Both the position numbers and the translations under genes were made by a program. 64,000 bases of DNA from Leifsonia sp. Root227 (GTDB lineage: Bacteria > Actinomycetota > Actinomycetes > Actinomycetales > Microbacteriaceae), in contig NZ_LMIO01000001.1 in assembly GCF_001428745.1 (NCBI RefSeq), positions 706,818-770,817 of the forward strand, read 5' to 3'. This document shows, piece by piece, positions 53,071-62,019 of this stretch (the first letter of the stretch is position 1; each line of letters starts with the position of its first letter). The notes beneath the pieces were generated by a model. That model ran no database searches. It worked only from the letters and a program-made list of their open reading frames with translations, and was not told where the DNA came from.

Positions 53071-53471
53071 TGGTTAGACGGAGCCGAAAACGGTTCAGGA
53101 ACAGCACGAATAGTGAACGCCGCGTCCGAAACTGAATCCCCACGACCCAACAGGTCACGTTCGACCTCAGTCAGATACAGGGCGCCGGACGACACGGCCG
53201 AATCGAAACGAACCGAATAATCATCGACCGCTTCCTCAAGCTTCCCGTTCGGGTTGTTCAGAACACGCAACACCATCGCGCACTCAACCTGAACAACCAG
53301 GTTCGAGAACGCAATATCGACATCAACGCGCGCCGCAATCGTCGGGATCTCGGTATTCAGGATCGTCCACGCGTCACCGAGCAGCGTCGCACCGACGCTG
53401 ATCTCCTGCGCGGAAAGGGTGCGCAACGACCTAGAAACCAGGTCATCACTACTAGCCGGGTTGATCGCCAT
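53046..53471 (-). CDS. Head-tail adaptor protein (gp19/gp15-like)
   Basis: 141 aa, mostly helical: 'DDLVSRSLRTLSAQEISVGA', then 'AMVLRVLNNPNGKLEEAVDD' and an end rich in Trp/Pro (NQWWPWGLG). First gene after the major capsid protein, where the adaptor that binds the portal is encoded. Confidence 0.8.
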   Translation of the reverse strand: MAINPASSDDLVSRSLRTLSAQEISVGATLLGDAWTILNTEIPTIAARVDVDIAFSNLVVQVECAMVLRVLNNPNGKLEEAVDDYSVRFDSAVSSGALYLTEVERDLLGRGDSVSDAAFTIRAVPEPFSAPSNQWWPWGLG

Positions 53472-53495
53472 CGCGCACCCCTTCCATATTCAGAT

Positions 53496-54755
53496 TTAGA
53501 ACGCAGCCGAACCCTTGGTGTACAGAACGAACGCGTCGTTGGAGCCCACCACGAAGCCGTAGTACGCCTCAACGAGCAGCAGAGTCAGGTTCTCCTGGAA
53601 CGCGGAGTGCCAGGTCGTCCCGTCGAAGTAGTTAGCCTCGTTCGAGATCTTCACGCTGATGTCCATACCAACGCCGTACGCAGCCTGCGACCAGTCGCCA
53701 CCAACACCACGGATCAGCGAGTCAGTTCCGCCGGCGCCCGAAGCGGCAACAGTCGCCTTCGCGGTAGCAGAGGTGCCACCAGTCAGGTTCCGCTGGTCAA
53801 CAGTGAACGGAGCAGCAACAGCGGCAACGTTCGAGCTGATCGCGGGGAACGTGATCGTGTACGGGCCGCCAGCGGAACCAGCAACCGTGACAGTGGCGTA
53901 AACGCCACCCCACGCCTGAATCGCGGTCTGCACGGTCGTGTTCGCAGCGTTGTAAGCCAGGTCAGCAGAGTTACCACCAGACGACAGCTTGAACGTGCCA
54001 CCGGTCGGGGTCCCATTGATGGTGACGGTCTGAACCGAGTCACCTGCACGCCAGTACCTACCCGAAACGCCCTTACCGAACGACGTCGGGTAACCAGCCA
54101 GCGAACCGGCGATACCCGCGTTAGCGGCCTGGTCGTTACCGAGGAACAGCGGGCGCCCGGTCGTGTCAGTCGCGAGCTGCGCGTCAACACGGAACCGCGG
54201 GTCGGCGACAATGCCGGTGAAGTCGTAGTTCTTGTCCACGACCTTGCCGACACCGTTCACGATGTCGGCGTACAGGCCACCGTTCGCCTGCGACGCCGTA
54301 CCCAGCGCAACCGTGTTGGTCGCGTTGGACAGGTTGTCCAGGAACGGGCCAGCGGAACCGGTCTTCAGGTCCTTGCCTGTGATCGCCGCGTAGTCGAACG
54401 CGCGAGCAATCGCGGTGGGCAGATCCTGCTGAAGCTGGTCGTACAGACCGGCCGGGTTCGACAGAACAACCTCATCGGAGACAGGAACAAGAAGAGCAAC
54501 CTTCTTACCCGTCATGATCTTGACGCCGATGCCACCCTGAGCGGCCGGCTTGACGCCACCCTCAGAAACCCACCCAGCGGTAGGGACATCCATCGGCACC
54601 GGAATGGCGGTAGCGGCCGAAACCGACAGCGGCACCCGGCGCGCCTGCGACATGATCGCAGACGACTCGACGGCCTTATTGAAAATGGGACCAGTGATGG
54701 TCGGGGGAAGCAGAGTCGAGTTGACATTCGACAGTGCGTTAGCGTTGATAGCCAT
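53496..54755 (-). CDS. Major capsid protein (HK97 fold) with inserted beta domain
   Basis: 419 aa. N-terminal arm and core: 'PVSAATAIPVPMDVPTAGWV'-like region near residue 45-65, E-loop and spine 'ITGKDLKTGSAGPFLDNLSN' near 125-145, and a P-domain end 'LTLLLVEAYYGFVVGSNDAF'. Residues about 232-343 form an inserted beta-rich domain starting 'VQTVTINGTPTGGTFKLSSG' and containing 'VTVAGSAGGPYTITFP', a module also seen in other phage structural proteins. It would lie on the capsid outside. Confidence 0.9.
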   Translation of the reverse strand: MAINANALSNVNSTLLPPTITGPIFNKAVESSAIMSQARRVPLSVSAATAIPVPMDVPTAGWVSEGGVKPAAQGGIGVKIMTGKKVALLVPVSDEVVLSNPAGLYDQLQQDLPTAIARAFDYAAITGKDLKTGSAGPFLDNLSNATNTVALGTASQANGGLYADIVNGVGKVVDKNYDFTGIVADPRFRVDAQLATDTTGRPLFLGNDQAANAGIAGSLAGYPTSFGKGVSGRYWRAGDSVQTVTINGTPTGGTFKLSSGGNSADLAYNAANTTVQTAIQAWGGVYATVTVAGSAGGPYTITFPAISSNVAAVAAPFTVDQRNLTGGTSATAKATVAASGAGGTDSLIRGVGGDWSQAAYGVGMDISVKISNEANYFDGTTWHSAFQENLTLLLVEAYYGFVVGSNDAFVLYTKGSAAF

Positions 54756-54774
54756 GACAGCTCTTTCTGCGGCT

Positions 54775-55251
54775 TTAAGCGCCGCGTTTAGCTCGAATGA
54801 TGTCCGCGAATTCCTCAGCAGGACCGCGTGTTCCCACAGCCGCCTTCGCGCCCTGAGAAGGGTCAGCGGCAGGGTTCTTCGGGGCAGGTTTCCCCAGATC
54901 GATCAGGAGCTGATCGGCGTCAGCAGCAAGCTCCTCAGGCGTCGAACCAACAAGACGTTTCGCCTGCGCCGCCGTGAGTCCCTTTTCGAGAGCCACAATC
55001 GCGCGGTTCGCGTCAAGCTCGAGAGCTGCTGCGCGGCTTTCCGCCTGCGCTGCACGTTCCTCAAGCCTCTGCTGTTCCGACTTCTGCGCATCCTCAAGAG
55101 CCTTGAGCGACGCCGCAGCGAGCTTGTTTTCCTTCGCCAGCTTCTCCCACTTACGCGCTTCGGCTTTCCAATCCGTTTCAGCCTGTGCAGGCTCACTCGG
55201 TTCGGCAGATTCCACGATTTCGGGCTCCACTGGGTCGACTTCTTCTGACAT
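54775..55251 (-). CDS. Capsid scaffolding protein
   Basis: 158 aa. ATG at 55251 is preferred over the in-frame start at 55269 because GGAGCAGG precedes it. Acidic N-terminus (EEVDPVEPEIVESAEPSEPA), long helical coiled-coil middle (residues 30-105, Glu/Lys/Ala-rich), short basic end DIIRAKRGA. Composition and place before the capsid gene are typical of scaffolds, which direct shell assembly and leave. Confidence 0.88.
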   Translation of the reverse strand: MSEEVDPVEPEIVESAEPSEPAQAETDWKAEARKWEKLAKENKLAAASLKALEDAQKSEQQRLEERAAQAESRAAALELDANRAIVALEKGLTAAQAKRLVGSTPEELAADADQLLIDLGKPAPKNPAADPSQGAKAAVGTRGPAEEFADIIRAKRGA

Positions 55252-55351
55252 TCCTGCTCCTTCTCCCATGCGGGATCACCGCGAAACGGCCATGCGGCCT
55301 GCGATGTGTTTGCGAAACCCCGATCCCGTGCGGGCGGGGAGTTTCGGGCAC

Positions 55352-55378
55352 AAAAAAAGACCCCGCAACAGCGAGGCC
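55352..55378 (-). terminator. Intrinsic terminator before scaffold gene
   Basis: On the minus strand GGCCTCGC and GCGGGGTC pair with two wobble pairs around a TGTT loop and are followed by seven T. It separates the packaging genes from the capsid genes; a promoter for the scaffold gene should lie in 55252-55351, but I cannot point to one. Confidence 0.85.
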
Positions 55379-55396
55379 TTCCCATGTGAAAACTAG

Positions 55397-56470
55397 TTAG
55401 TCCATATACCCGTAACGGGTCAGCAGCTCACGCAACCGGTTCACATCCGAACCAGCCATCTGAATCAACTGCTCAGGCATCAAACGGATCGTCGTAGAAC
55501 GCCGGTAGCGGCCCTCTTTGACCGCCTCACCACCACGTGCACGCTCCGACTTATAGAACGCGCCACGCGCCGACGTCCCCTCACCGGTCGCGTAAACACG
55601 CAACGGGGTACCGTCCGCTTTCACACCAATCTGGATCGGCTTCAACACGCTCCTGGTACCAACAGGTACCGGTGCGTGATAGTGGCCCGAATATCCGATC
55701 CCATACGCACCACGACGCGCGTTCACCACACTTACCGGGTTCGCGCCAGCACGAATCGCCTCAGCACCAGCCTTCGTGAACGCGTGATCCTGCTCCACCT
55801 TCGACAACGAATCGAAAAACGCTTCCGGCGAATCATGAAACCCGCGAGGAATGTTCGGAACACCACCACGCGACACCAACACCGGCATCGCCTGACACTG
55901 ACACCCCGTATGACGCAGAAACGCCTTCTCCGACGACGCAGCACCAGCAAGAATGCCGCACCGAGAACACGCACCAGCACCCACCACACGCACATACCTC
56001 GTGTACGCGCGCGCACGACCCAACGTGATATCCGCCTGACGGCCCATATCCTGCAACGCCGCCTGAGCAACCACAGCCAACGCGTTCGCACCGGCCAGAA
56101 ACGCGTTCGGCGGGGCAATACCCGCACCAATCGCTTCCTTTGTCGTCGTCACCGCCGAGAACAGGGCCGGACCAACCTCACGGCCGTCCAACATCACACC
56201 CGAGAACGCCTCCGGCACCAACGAGCCCCCGGACGGTTTACGACCGTACGAACGGTCAACCGCATCCATGAACGGTGTCGCCTGAGCTGCCGCAGCAGTC
56301 TGCCCGGACGTGACCGCCTGCACAATCCGCGGCGCCAAAGCATCCCACGAACCATCCAGGTCGGACACGTTGCCGAACGACCACAACTGCCGCACCTGGC
56401 GAACCAGATCCTGCCCTAATGCAACACGGTCACTTCTGTGCTGGAACGCTATCTGCGACTGGTTCGACAT
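55397..56470 (-). CDS. MuF-type minor capsid protein
   Basis: 357 aa. Helical N-terminal half; 'YTRYVRVVGAGACSRCGILA' near residue 163 followed by HTGCQCQAMPV near 190 is the Cys-containing MuF-like region of actinophage capsid maturation proteins. C-terminal part basic. ATG at 56470 chosen; an in-frame start at 56491 is possible. Overlaps the portal gene end by 41 bases. Thought to act in packaging or be ejected with DNA. Confidence 0.82.
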   Translation of the reverse strand: MSNQSQIAFQHRSDRVALGQDLVRQVRQLWSFGNVSDLDGSWDALAPRIVQAVTSGQTAAAAQATPFMDAVDRSYGRKPSGGSLVPEAFSGVMLDGREVGPALFSAVTTTKEAIGAGIAPPNAFLAGANALAVVAQAALQDMGRQADITLGRARAYTRYVRVVGAGACSRCGILAGAASSEKAFLRHTGCQCQAMPVLVSRGGVPNIPRGFHDSPEAFFDSLSKVEQDHAFTKAGAEAIRAGANPVSVVNARRGAYGIGYSGHYHAPVPVGTRSVLKPIQIGVKADGTPLRVYATGEGTSARGAFYKSERARGGEAVKEGRYRRSTTIRLMPEQLIQMAGSDVNRLRELLTRYGYMD

Positions 56471-57851
56471 TGTTACCGTCCATCGCCCCATTCACAGCAG
56501 CCTGCACACCAAAACCGGCCGCAAGATCAGCATCCGACTGACGCCGCTGCTTCATCCGCTGAATCGTCTCCGGCGAACGGCCCAGGTTCTCCTGAGCCGT
56601 CTCCCAATCCGTCAAACCGACCTGGTATTCCTTCACAACCGCGTCAGTCACCTGCGCGATCGTCGGCGTACCAGCATCACGCCACAGCGTCTCCATGCGG
56701 CGGGCATCGTCGTTCCACTCACCGTCACGGAAACGGAACACAAGACGGTTCACGGCCTCCCACGAGTTACCAAACGACGTCTGCTTCCGCTCCGCCTTCT
56801 TGATAAGCCGCGTCTCACCCGCACGCTGCCCCTCAGCCGACGGAGCATTCTGCGTGTTCAAACCGAAATACTCAATCGGCAGACCAGACACACCCGAACC
56901 AAGCCGCGAGTACATGTTGATCGCCGTCTCAAAGTTCGACAGGTTGCCCCCGTCGAACTGACCTACCTTCGCGTCGGCGTTTCCGTTCGCCCAGACCGAT
57001 CCGAAATACGCCTGCCACGCCGGAAGCGGGTTGCCATCGCCGTCCACAAAATCGCCCTTGGACATGCCAAGAACCCATTTCTGCGGAACGGCGATAGTTT
57101 CCGTCGCCAACTGCGCATTCGTAATCGCACGCGACGCCGAATCCGCAATCGGGATAATGTCCTCCATCTCGGACACACCCTCAGTAATCGAATGCGTCAC
57201 CCTGGTCACACGATTCCGGTTCACAAACGGCACCACCGGAACAACACCAAGACCATGCTCGTCAGGGTCGATCTCATCAACCCACTCACCGTCAACACGC
57301 ACAAGCCAACGAGTCACATTCGGCAGATACAACGTCGCCCGGTCATCCTGCAACTCAGACGAACCCGGAGTCAACGGACCAGACCCATACAAGCGCAAAG
57401 CAGCAGTAACAGCACGAGTCCGCTGATCCCGCTCAACAATCATCTCCAACGGAGACTCAACCGACACCAATGGATACTCAGAATCAACATCATTCGTACC
57501 AACACACACATACGAACGCGCCAAAGCCAACGCATCCAAATGCGCAAACTGCGACTGCTCATCCATGTTGTTGTACTGCCACACATCCCACAAAGCAGAA
57601 TCAGCAGAATCAACACCAGGCATCCGAAACCCAGTCACATCCAGGCGCTGCTCAACCGCATCAACCACCACACGCGGCCAATTCACACACACCGTAAACC
57701 GCTTCAACTCCGGCGGAATCGCCAGACCAAGCTGCTCAAGACGGTGCATGCCCTCGTAATAATCGTTATGCAGCCGAGTGCGCACCCGCGACACGTTCAA
57801 CGCGTTCGACAGGCGAATAAACAGAGACTGCTCGTCGTCGGACAGGGCCAT
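56430..57851 (-). CDS. Portal protein (SPP1 gp6-like)
   Basis: 473 aa. 'NDYYEGMHRLEQLGLAIPPE' near residues 29-49, 'VCVNWPRVVVDAVEQRLDVT' near 54-74 and 'GLPIEYFGLNTQNAPSAEGQ' near 320-340 are typical of this portal family in actinophages. Forms the dodecameric DNA entry channel. The N-terminal coding half is notably A/C-rich on the plus strand, giving a long repeat-like low-complexity look (57250-57700) that is coding, not a separate repeat. Confidence 0.9.
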   Translation of the reverse strand: MALSDDEQSLFIRLSNALNVSRVRTRLHNDYYEGMHRLEQLGLAIPPELKRFTVCVNWPRVVVDAVEQRLDVTGFRMPGVDSADSALWDVWQYNNMDEQSQFAHLDALALARSYVCVGTNDVDSEYPLVSVESPLEMIVERDQRTRAVTAALRLYGSGPLTPGSSELQDDRATLYLPNVTRWLVRVDGEWVDEIDPDEHGLGVVPVVPFVNRNRVTRVTHSITEGVSEMEDIIPIADSASRAITNAQLATETIAVPQKWVLGMSKGDFVDGDGNPLPAWQAYFGSVWANGNADAKVGQFDGGNLSNFETAINMYSRLGSGVSGLPIEYFGLNTQNAPSAEGQRAGETRLIKKAERKQTSFGNSWEAVNRLVFRFRDGEWNDDARRMETLWRDAGTPTIAQVTDAVVKEYQVGLTDWETAQENLGRSPETIQRMKQRRQSDADLAAGFGVQAAVNGAMDGNNVEPVADSVPAQK

Positions 57852-57859
57852 ACGAACTC

Positions 57860-59488
57860 CTATCTGAAAACGAACATTCGAGAATCGGTGTTATTACCCC
57901 AACCGTCTTTGATCGCATCAGCTCGTGCTTCATACGCGAGCGTTGCGCCAACAACGGAGTCAATCTTGCGATCGCTGTAAGGGTTCTCTTTCCGAACAAG
58001 TCGGTGTGGACCGCGCATGTTTACATACGCGTTGCGAAAATGCTCCATCAGCACGGGGTCACCCGAATGCCAAACCTGAGCAGCCTTTAGATCGATGTGT
58101 AGGCGGTCAAGGGCTGCAGCCATCGCCACATACCTTGAGGTGGGCCACCCAATGACACGCTCATCACCCAACGCCTGCGCCAAATCATCAATATCTGTAC
58201 GCCATTCGTGTGGGTCGGCATACATCCGGGTCACCCTGTAGCGCTCGAACGTCTCCTTGACCGTCGCGATAACGTCAGCTCGAGGCACCTCCCACCAGTT
58301 GCCGGCAGGGCCAGTCGGTTTAGACCAAATCTTGATTGGGAAAATGAACCCATCCGACATGCGGGAAGCAATCAGGACCGTCGAGTCGTCATTCAACGAA
58401 CCATCGAAGCCCAGCGCAATCCACTCATTTGGCGCGATGACAGCATCCGGGCGTTCCCGGTCATCCTCGTTCGATCGAGCAACAGTGGCATCCTGGCGCT
58501 CAATAACAGCGGCCGGAATCCATGCGTCCTGAGACGAAAGCGGGCGGTTCAAGTAGTACCGGGCCGCCGTTTCCTCGTCAGGACAAATGCGAGGGTCGTT
58601 CATGTCGCGCCACTTGCGCTCCATGTCCTGCCACGCTGCCGAGTCTCCATAGGTAAACCGCAACTGAGCAATCGTGTGATCATGGTCGGTGATATCGATC
58701 TTGCCCTTGGCCTCGCGATGATCAACCAAAACCCGCGGAGACAACTCCTTCTTGCGCCAAGCAGTAAGCGTGTCCTCGAACACTGAGGACTCACCCGGGC
58801 GATAAGCAGTAGACGTCTGAAGCATCCAAGGCTCGGCAATCTTTCGCTTCGACAAGTTGCGCGACACCGTTGAATACATCTGCTTCAGCTCTTTGAGCAC
58901 ATACAGGTGCGTCTCATCAGCAACAGCGAACGTCTCCTTGCCGCCATCCTTGGACGCGGCCCCAGAAGTAGTTGCCCGAATCTCCCCGCCGTTAGGCAAA
59001 TAGATAGCAGTGGCCGACTGATATTGACGCACGCCTGTCGAGCCGCCGTAAATTTCGGGGAAATGCTCCTTGCCCCACTCCACGATGAACGCGACGTTCT
59101 CGAACGTGTTGCCAGCCTGCGACTCTTCAGTTGCCATGCACTTGATCAGCGGAGTAACAACCTGGCGGCCGACGGGCTGCCCGTTCTCGTCCCAATGATC
59201 AAATCGGCACGCACCATACGCCTCAAACACCGCGATGAAGCCTGCAATCTCAGACTTCGCGCGGCCTTTCGCGCGAGAAAGAACACCCTCGTCATACTCA
59301 CGCCGACCCGTATCCGGGTTCAGCCGGTAACACTCAATGATGAAGTCGCTCATCTCGGCGTCATTGTTCAGGTCAATCGGTTCGCCCTGAACGTCACCGG
59401 GCCCATGAACCATGTAGTCCTGAATGAAATCGATAGCCGCATACCCAAGAGAAGGAACTTGCCCCTCAAAAAGGGGCTGAAAGTTCAC
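57860..59488 (-). CDS. Terminase large subunit
   Basis: 542 aa. ATPase domain with Walker A-like SRAKGRAKSE near residue 72, Walker B FAVADETHLY near 190, and coupling motif 'LQTSTAYRPGESSVFEDTLT'. Nuclease domain begins ALGFDGSLNDDST near 364 with the metal Asp; further acids in 'RMYADPHEWRTDIDDLAQAL' and 'SDRKIDSVVGATLAYEA'. Packages DNA into the procapsid. Start overlaps the small-subunit stop by four bases. Confidence 0.92.
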   Translation of the reverse strand: MNFQPLFEGQVPSLGYAAIDFIQDYMVHGPGDVQGEPIDLNNDAEMSDFIIECYRLNPDTGRREYDEGVLSRAKGRAKSEIAGFIAVFEAYGACRFDHWDENGQPVGRQVVTPLIKCMATEESQAGNTFENVAFIVEWGKEHFPEIYGGSTGVRQYQSATAIYLPNGGEIRATTSGAASKDGGKETFAVADETHLYVLKELKQMYSTVSRNLSKRKIAEPWMLQTSTAYRPGESSVFEDTLTAWRKKELSPRVLVDHREAKGKIDITDHDHTIAQLRFTYGDSAAWQDMERKWRDMNDPRICPDEETAARYYLNRPLSSQDAWIPAAVIERQDATVARSNEDDRERPDAVIAPNEWIALGFDGSLNDDSTVLIASRMSDGFIFPIKIWSKPTGPAGNWWEVPRADVIATVKETFERYRVTRMYADPHEWRTDIDDLAQALGDERVIGWPTSRYVAMAAALDRLHIDLKAAQVWHSGDPVLMEHFRNAYVNMRGPHRLVRKENPYSDRKIDSVVGATLAYEARADAIKDGWGNNTDSRMFVFR

Positions 59489-59901
59489 TTCGCGGCTCGA
59501 GCCCGTGCCGCGTCAAGGCTGGAAACCTTCGCAGCACCGGCCGCAGTGGGGGAGTACGAACCACGCCCACCCCCGCGCTGCTGCGGGCGCTTACCAACGG
59601 CAGCATCGGGAAGCCGAAGTGACGCCAAAAGCTGCTTCAACAGGTTCGCGGTTGCGTTGGCAGATCCCAGGGCCTGATCAACCTTCAATTCGTAATCCTC
59701 GGTTTGCAGACGATGTGAAAGTCGCAACCACACGTCGATGTCACCACGCAACAGGCCATCCAGCTTGTCTAGGCGGTCCTTCGCCCGGCAAGCTTCGGTA
59801 AGGGTAACCTCCTGCAAGGCATCCAACTCGTGGGCCTTGGACACCGATTCCCACAACCTCAACCCGCCATCTGCGAGCCCAACAGGGGCGGAAGAAACCA
59901 T
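59485..59901 (-). CDS. Terminase small subunit
   Basis: 138 aa. ATG at 59901 chosen because GGAGGT precedes it; in-frame starts upstream lack this. Helical: 'LWESVSKAHELDALQEVTLT' then 'ACRAKDRLDKLDGLLRGDID', a basic Gly/Arg-rich end 'GKRPQQRGGGRGSYSPTAAG'. Size and place just before the large subunit support the call. A LexA-like box lies 20 bases upstream of the start. Confidence 0.8.
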   Translation of the reverse strand: MVSSAPVGLADGGLRLWESVSKAHELDALQEVTLTEACRAKDRLDKLDGLLRGDIDVWLRLSHRLQTEDYELKVDQALGSANATANLLKQLLASLRLPDAAVGKRPQQRGGGRGSYSPTAAGAAKVSSLDAARARAAK

Positions 59902-59921
59902 GTCGGTACCTCCAACGAGAT

Positions 59922-59937
59922 TCGAAGATATGTTCGA
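59922..59937 (-). promoter_or_regulatory. LexA-like box before terminase genes
   Basis: On the minus strand TCGAAC-ATAT-CTTCGA, one mismatch to TCGAAC-N4-GTTCGA. It shares TATGTTCGAAACA on the plus strand with the perfect box at attL. It lies in a 134-base gap before terS with no gene. Confidence 0.5.
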
Positions 59938-60035
59938 AACAGGGGTCGAAAACAACATTTCAGGTCCTTGGACTGCGAGTCACCTCCCCGGCGGTCCGGG
60001 TGCAGTACCTGCTGGGTGGATGTCCCCGGGGTGTG

Positions 60036-60776
60036 TCAGGCGGAGGGTCGAAGGTTTGTTCGATAGGTCAAGTGCTTGTACCGACTGTCTGTAGCACGCC
60101 ACGTGGTGTGCACAGTGGGCAGGTGGCGTCGTGCCCTGTCCCGTTCCCACTCGTGTAGCAGCAGGTCGCGCTTGTCGCTGTTGCATGGACCGCATGATGG
60201 GAGCAGGTTGGTGAGGTTGTTCGCGCCACCGCGGCTGAGTGGGTACACGTGCTCGGCCTGTATGTCTGCGAGTTGGGTTGCCTTTCGACAGTAAGCGCAC
60301 GTCTTGTCGAAGGCCAGCCACAGCCTCGTCAGTTCGGCCCACGAGTATGTGCCGGTAGCGCCATGCTCAAGCCCGCGGCGGCGCGCCTTGCCACCCTTGC
60401 GCTTGCAGCCACGTGTACAGTACTTGGCGCTGTCTCGTGTTGTGGTGATGGTATGTCCGCACCATTCGCAATCGAAGGTGCGTGCCGTCCGTGGTGGTTT
60501 CCATTCGCATGTTGCGTTGACCCATCGAACGATGTGGTCGGCGGGCAACTTCGTTGACCATTCGCCAAACCGTACCCATTGCCTGCATAGTTCACTGCAG
60601 TAGTTGGTTGCCCATGCGTGACCGGATACTTGCTTGAGGTAGACGCCGCAGCAGCCGGTGCACTGCATCCGCGTCGCTTTGTGGCGCCCTTCACCAAGTG
60701 CACGGTTGTAGTGGGTGGAGCATAGCCCTCGTGCGCGGTGGGCTTTGTCGCATCCGTCGATGGTGCATGTCTTCAT
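60036..60776 (-). CDS. HNH endonuclease with multiple zinc-binding Cys pairs
   Basis: 246 aa. N-terminal 'MKTCTIDGCDKAHRARGLCS' zinc-ribbon-like region, further pairs (CTGCCG, CSELC, CEWCGH, CTRGC), then the HNH core 'AEHVYPLSRGGANNLTNLLP' followed by SCGPCNSDK. GHC/HNH nucleases next to terminase often help cos cleavage; a homing-type nuclease is the alternative given its many zinc modules. A terminator hairpin separates it from a second, small HNH gene. Confidence 0.85.
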   Translation of the reverse strand: MKTCTIDGCDKAHRARGLCSTHYNRALGEGRHKATRMQCTGCCGVYLKQVSGHAWATNYCSELCRQWVRFGEWSTKLPADHIVRWVNATCEWKPPRTARTFDCEWCGHTITTTRDSAKYCTRGCKRKGGKARRRGLEHGATGTYSWAELTRLWLAFDKTCAYCRKATQLADIQAEHVYPLSRGGANNLTNLLPSCGPCNSDKRDLLLHEWERDRARRHLPTVHTTWRATDSRYKHLTYRTNLRPSA

Positions 60777-60796
60777 TGACTTCTCCTGAGGAAAGC

Positions 60797-60829
60797 GAAA
60801 GCCCCAACGCTCAGGACGTTGGGGCTTTC
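60797..60829. terminator. Terminator hairpin between the two HNH genes
   Basis: GAAAGCCCCAACG and CGTTGGGGCTTTC form a perfect 13-bp stem with a 7-base loop. A-rich and T-rich flanks within the stem would let it work in both directions. Confidence 0.8.
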
Positions 60830-60855
60830 TGTCACGGGTAATTAGTCCGTGAGTT

Positions 60856-61173
60856 CTATCGGTGTGAGGCTCTGCCTCCTGCGCTGTTGTTGCAGCGTGT
60901 GTGTGATGGGCCGAGGTAGCTTGCTCGGTCGTCTGTGTGGTCGAGTGCCCACGTTTCGGTGGGGCTGATGGGTTGTGCGCAGCGTGCGCATGGGATGGTG
61001 CCGGTTGCTACTCGTGATGCCCATTGGGTTCGGAGCTTGTCGTGGGCTTTGTCGTATCCGCGCGCTTGTCGACGGCCTCGTGCCCGGTCTGCTGCGACCC
61101 TGTGCTGTGCGCATCTGCTGCCCTCAGTGCGGCGGTAGATAGCGGGACAGCCTGGTGTGCTGCATACGCGCAC
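60856..61173 (-). CDS. Small HNH endonuclease
   Basis: 105 aa. 'VCSTPGCPAIYRRTEGSRCA' zinc-binding start, then 'GTIPCARCAQPISPTETWAL' and the HNH core LDHTDDRASYLGPSHTRCNN. This compact type is regularly encoded beside terminase in siphoviruses and stimulates DNA cleavage. GTG start lies one base after the stop of a tiny membrane ORF. Confidence 0.85.
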   Translation of the reverse strand: MRVCSTPGCPAIYRRTEGSRCAQHRVAADRARGRRQARGYDKAHDKLRTQWASRVATGTIPCARCAQPISPTETWALDHTDDRASYLGPSHTRCNNSAGGRASHR

Positions 61174-61174
61174 G

Positions 61175-61264
61175 TTAGCGCCGGTCTATGACATGGAGTA
61201 TGCCCATTGTCGCGGCGACGCTCAGGGGCGTAACGATGATGAAGATGAGAAGGATAGTCAGCAT
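61175..61264 (-). CDS. Tiny single-helix membrane protein
   Basis: 29 aa: 'MLTILLIFIIVTPLSVAATM' plus GILHVIDRR. Nearly all of it is one transmembrane helix with a charged C-terminal end. GGAGG lies nine bases before the ATG, a good ribosome site. Lies directly between two clear genes on the same strand. Function unknown. Confidence 0.6.
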   Translation of the reverse strand: MLTILLIFIIVTPLSVAATMGILHVIDRR

Positions 61265-61284
61265 GTCTTCGAGTTCCTCCGCTT

Positions 61285-61455
61285 TCAGGCCGCGATGTAG
61301 GTGACGATGATGTGGGCCAGTCGTTGTCCGCTCTGGATGTGCACAACGCCGTTGCGGTCAAGGAATACGGCGGCTAGTTCGCCGTCGTCACCTACGCCTA
61401 CTATGAGCATCGGGGTGGCTGGTGCCGGAAGGACGTCGTCGTTTTGGACGATCAT
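61285..61455 (-). CDS. Small phage protein of unknown function
   Basis: 56 aa: 'MIVQNDDVLPAPATPMLIVG', then 'DDGELAAVFLDRNGVVHIQS' and an end AHIIVTYIAA. Start overlaps the upstream stop (ATGA), so it is coupled to the papain-like hydrolase gene. Beta-rich; no domain recognised. Confidence 0.65.
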   Translation of the reverse strand: MIVQNDDVLPAPATPMLIVGVGDDGELAAVFLDRNGVVHIQSGQRLAHIIVTYIAA

Positions 61456-61943
61456 GCCCGGTCTACCCAGTGGAAGTCGTAAAAGATTTGGGCGAGGTCG
61501 CCAGGTGTTACAGCACCGGGTGGGCGCCTATCCCTGAAGAGGTGAATGCCGGCGTGAGTGTATGCACTGTCGGCCAGAGCCGAACACACCCAGGTCTTCT
61601 CGTTGTTGATGCGTTTCTCGAGCCATCGTGGTGTTGCCCAGCGTGTGATGCGGCTGATTCCGATCCACACGAATGTGAGTCGTCCGTAGGGTTTGTGGAC
61701 TTGGTTGAGTGCGAAGGCGACGATTTGGCGGCGTTCGAGCGCATCCAACGGGAACTGTGACCACACCGCATTCGGGAAGTGCGTTGTCGGGAGTATGGCT
61801 ACACCTGAAGTTTCGGCAGACACCACATACTTCGAGTTGAAGCGAAGGATCACGTGGTTGTAATGCGACTTCGTTACGAGGCGGATGAGCCAGCTTGAGA
61901 ACCCGACTGTGCGCACAAGTCCGAGCTGGCCGACGTCGCTCAT
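61452..61943 (-). CDS. Permuted papain-like (YiiX/NlpC-P60-like) hydrolase
   Basis: 163 aa. 'VRTVGFSSWLIRLVTKSHYN' with H-[YN]-N-H-V near residues 27-31, and later 'KTWVCSALADSAYTHAGIHL', where the Cys would be catalytic. The order His then Cys is that of circularly permuted papain-fold enzymes. AGGAGCC precedes the ATG. It lies well upstream of the lysis genes, so a role other than host lysis (for example amide or thioester cleavage) is possible. Confidence 0.65.
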   Translation of the reverse strand: MSDVGQLGLVRTVGFSSWLIRLVTKSHYNHVILRFNSKYVVSAETSGVAILPTTHFPNAVWSQFPLDALERRQIVAFALNQVHKPYGRLTFVWIGISRITRWATPRWLEKRINNEKTWVCSALADSAYTHAGIHLFRDRRPPGAVTPGDLAQIFYDFHWVDRA

Positions 61944-62019
61944 CGTTGGCTCCTGGCGTTTGTTAGCTGTACCTGGCAGGACGGCACCGTTTTGTCAGGT
62001 GTAGGTGGCAGCACACGTG

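Noticed and set aside
57250..57700. A/C-rich low-complexity stretch resembling a repeat array
   Set aside because: It is the portal coding sequence seen on the other strand; no spacer-repeat periodicity and no CRISPR array exists in the window.
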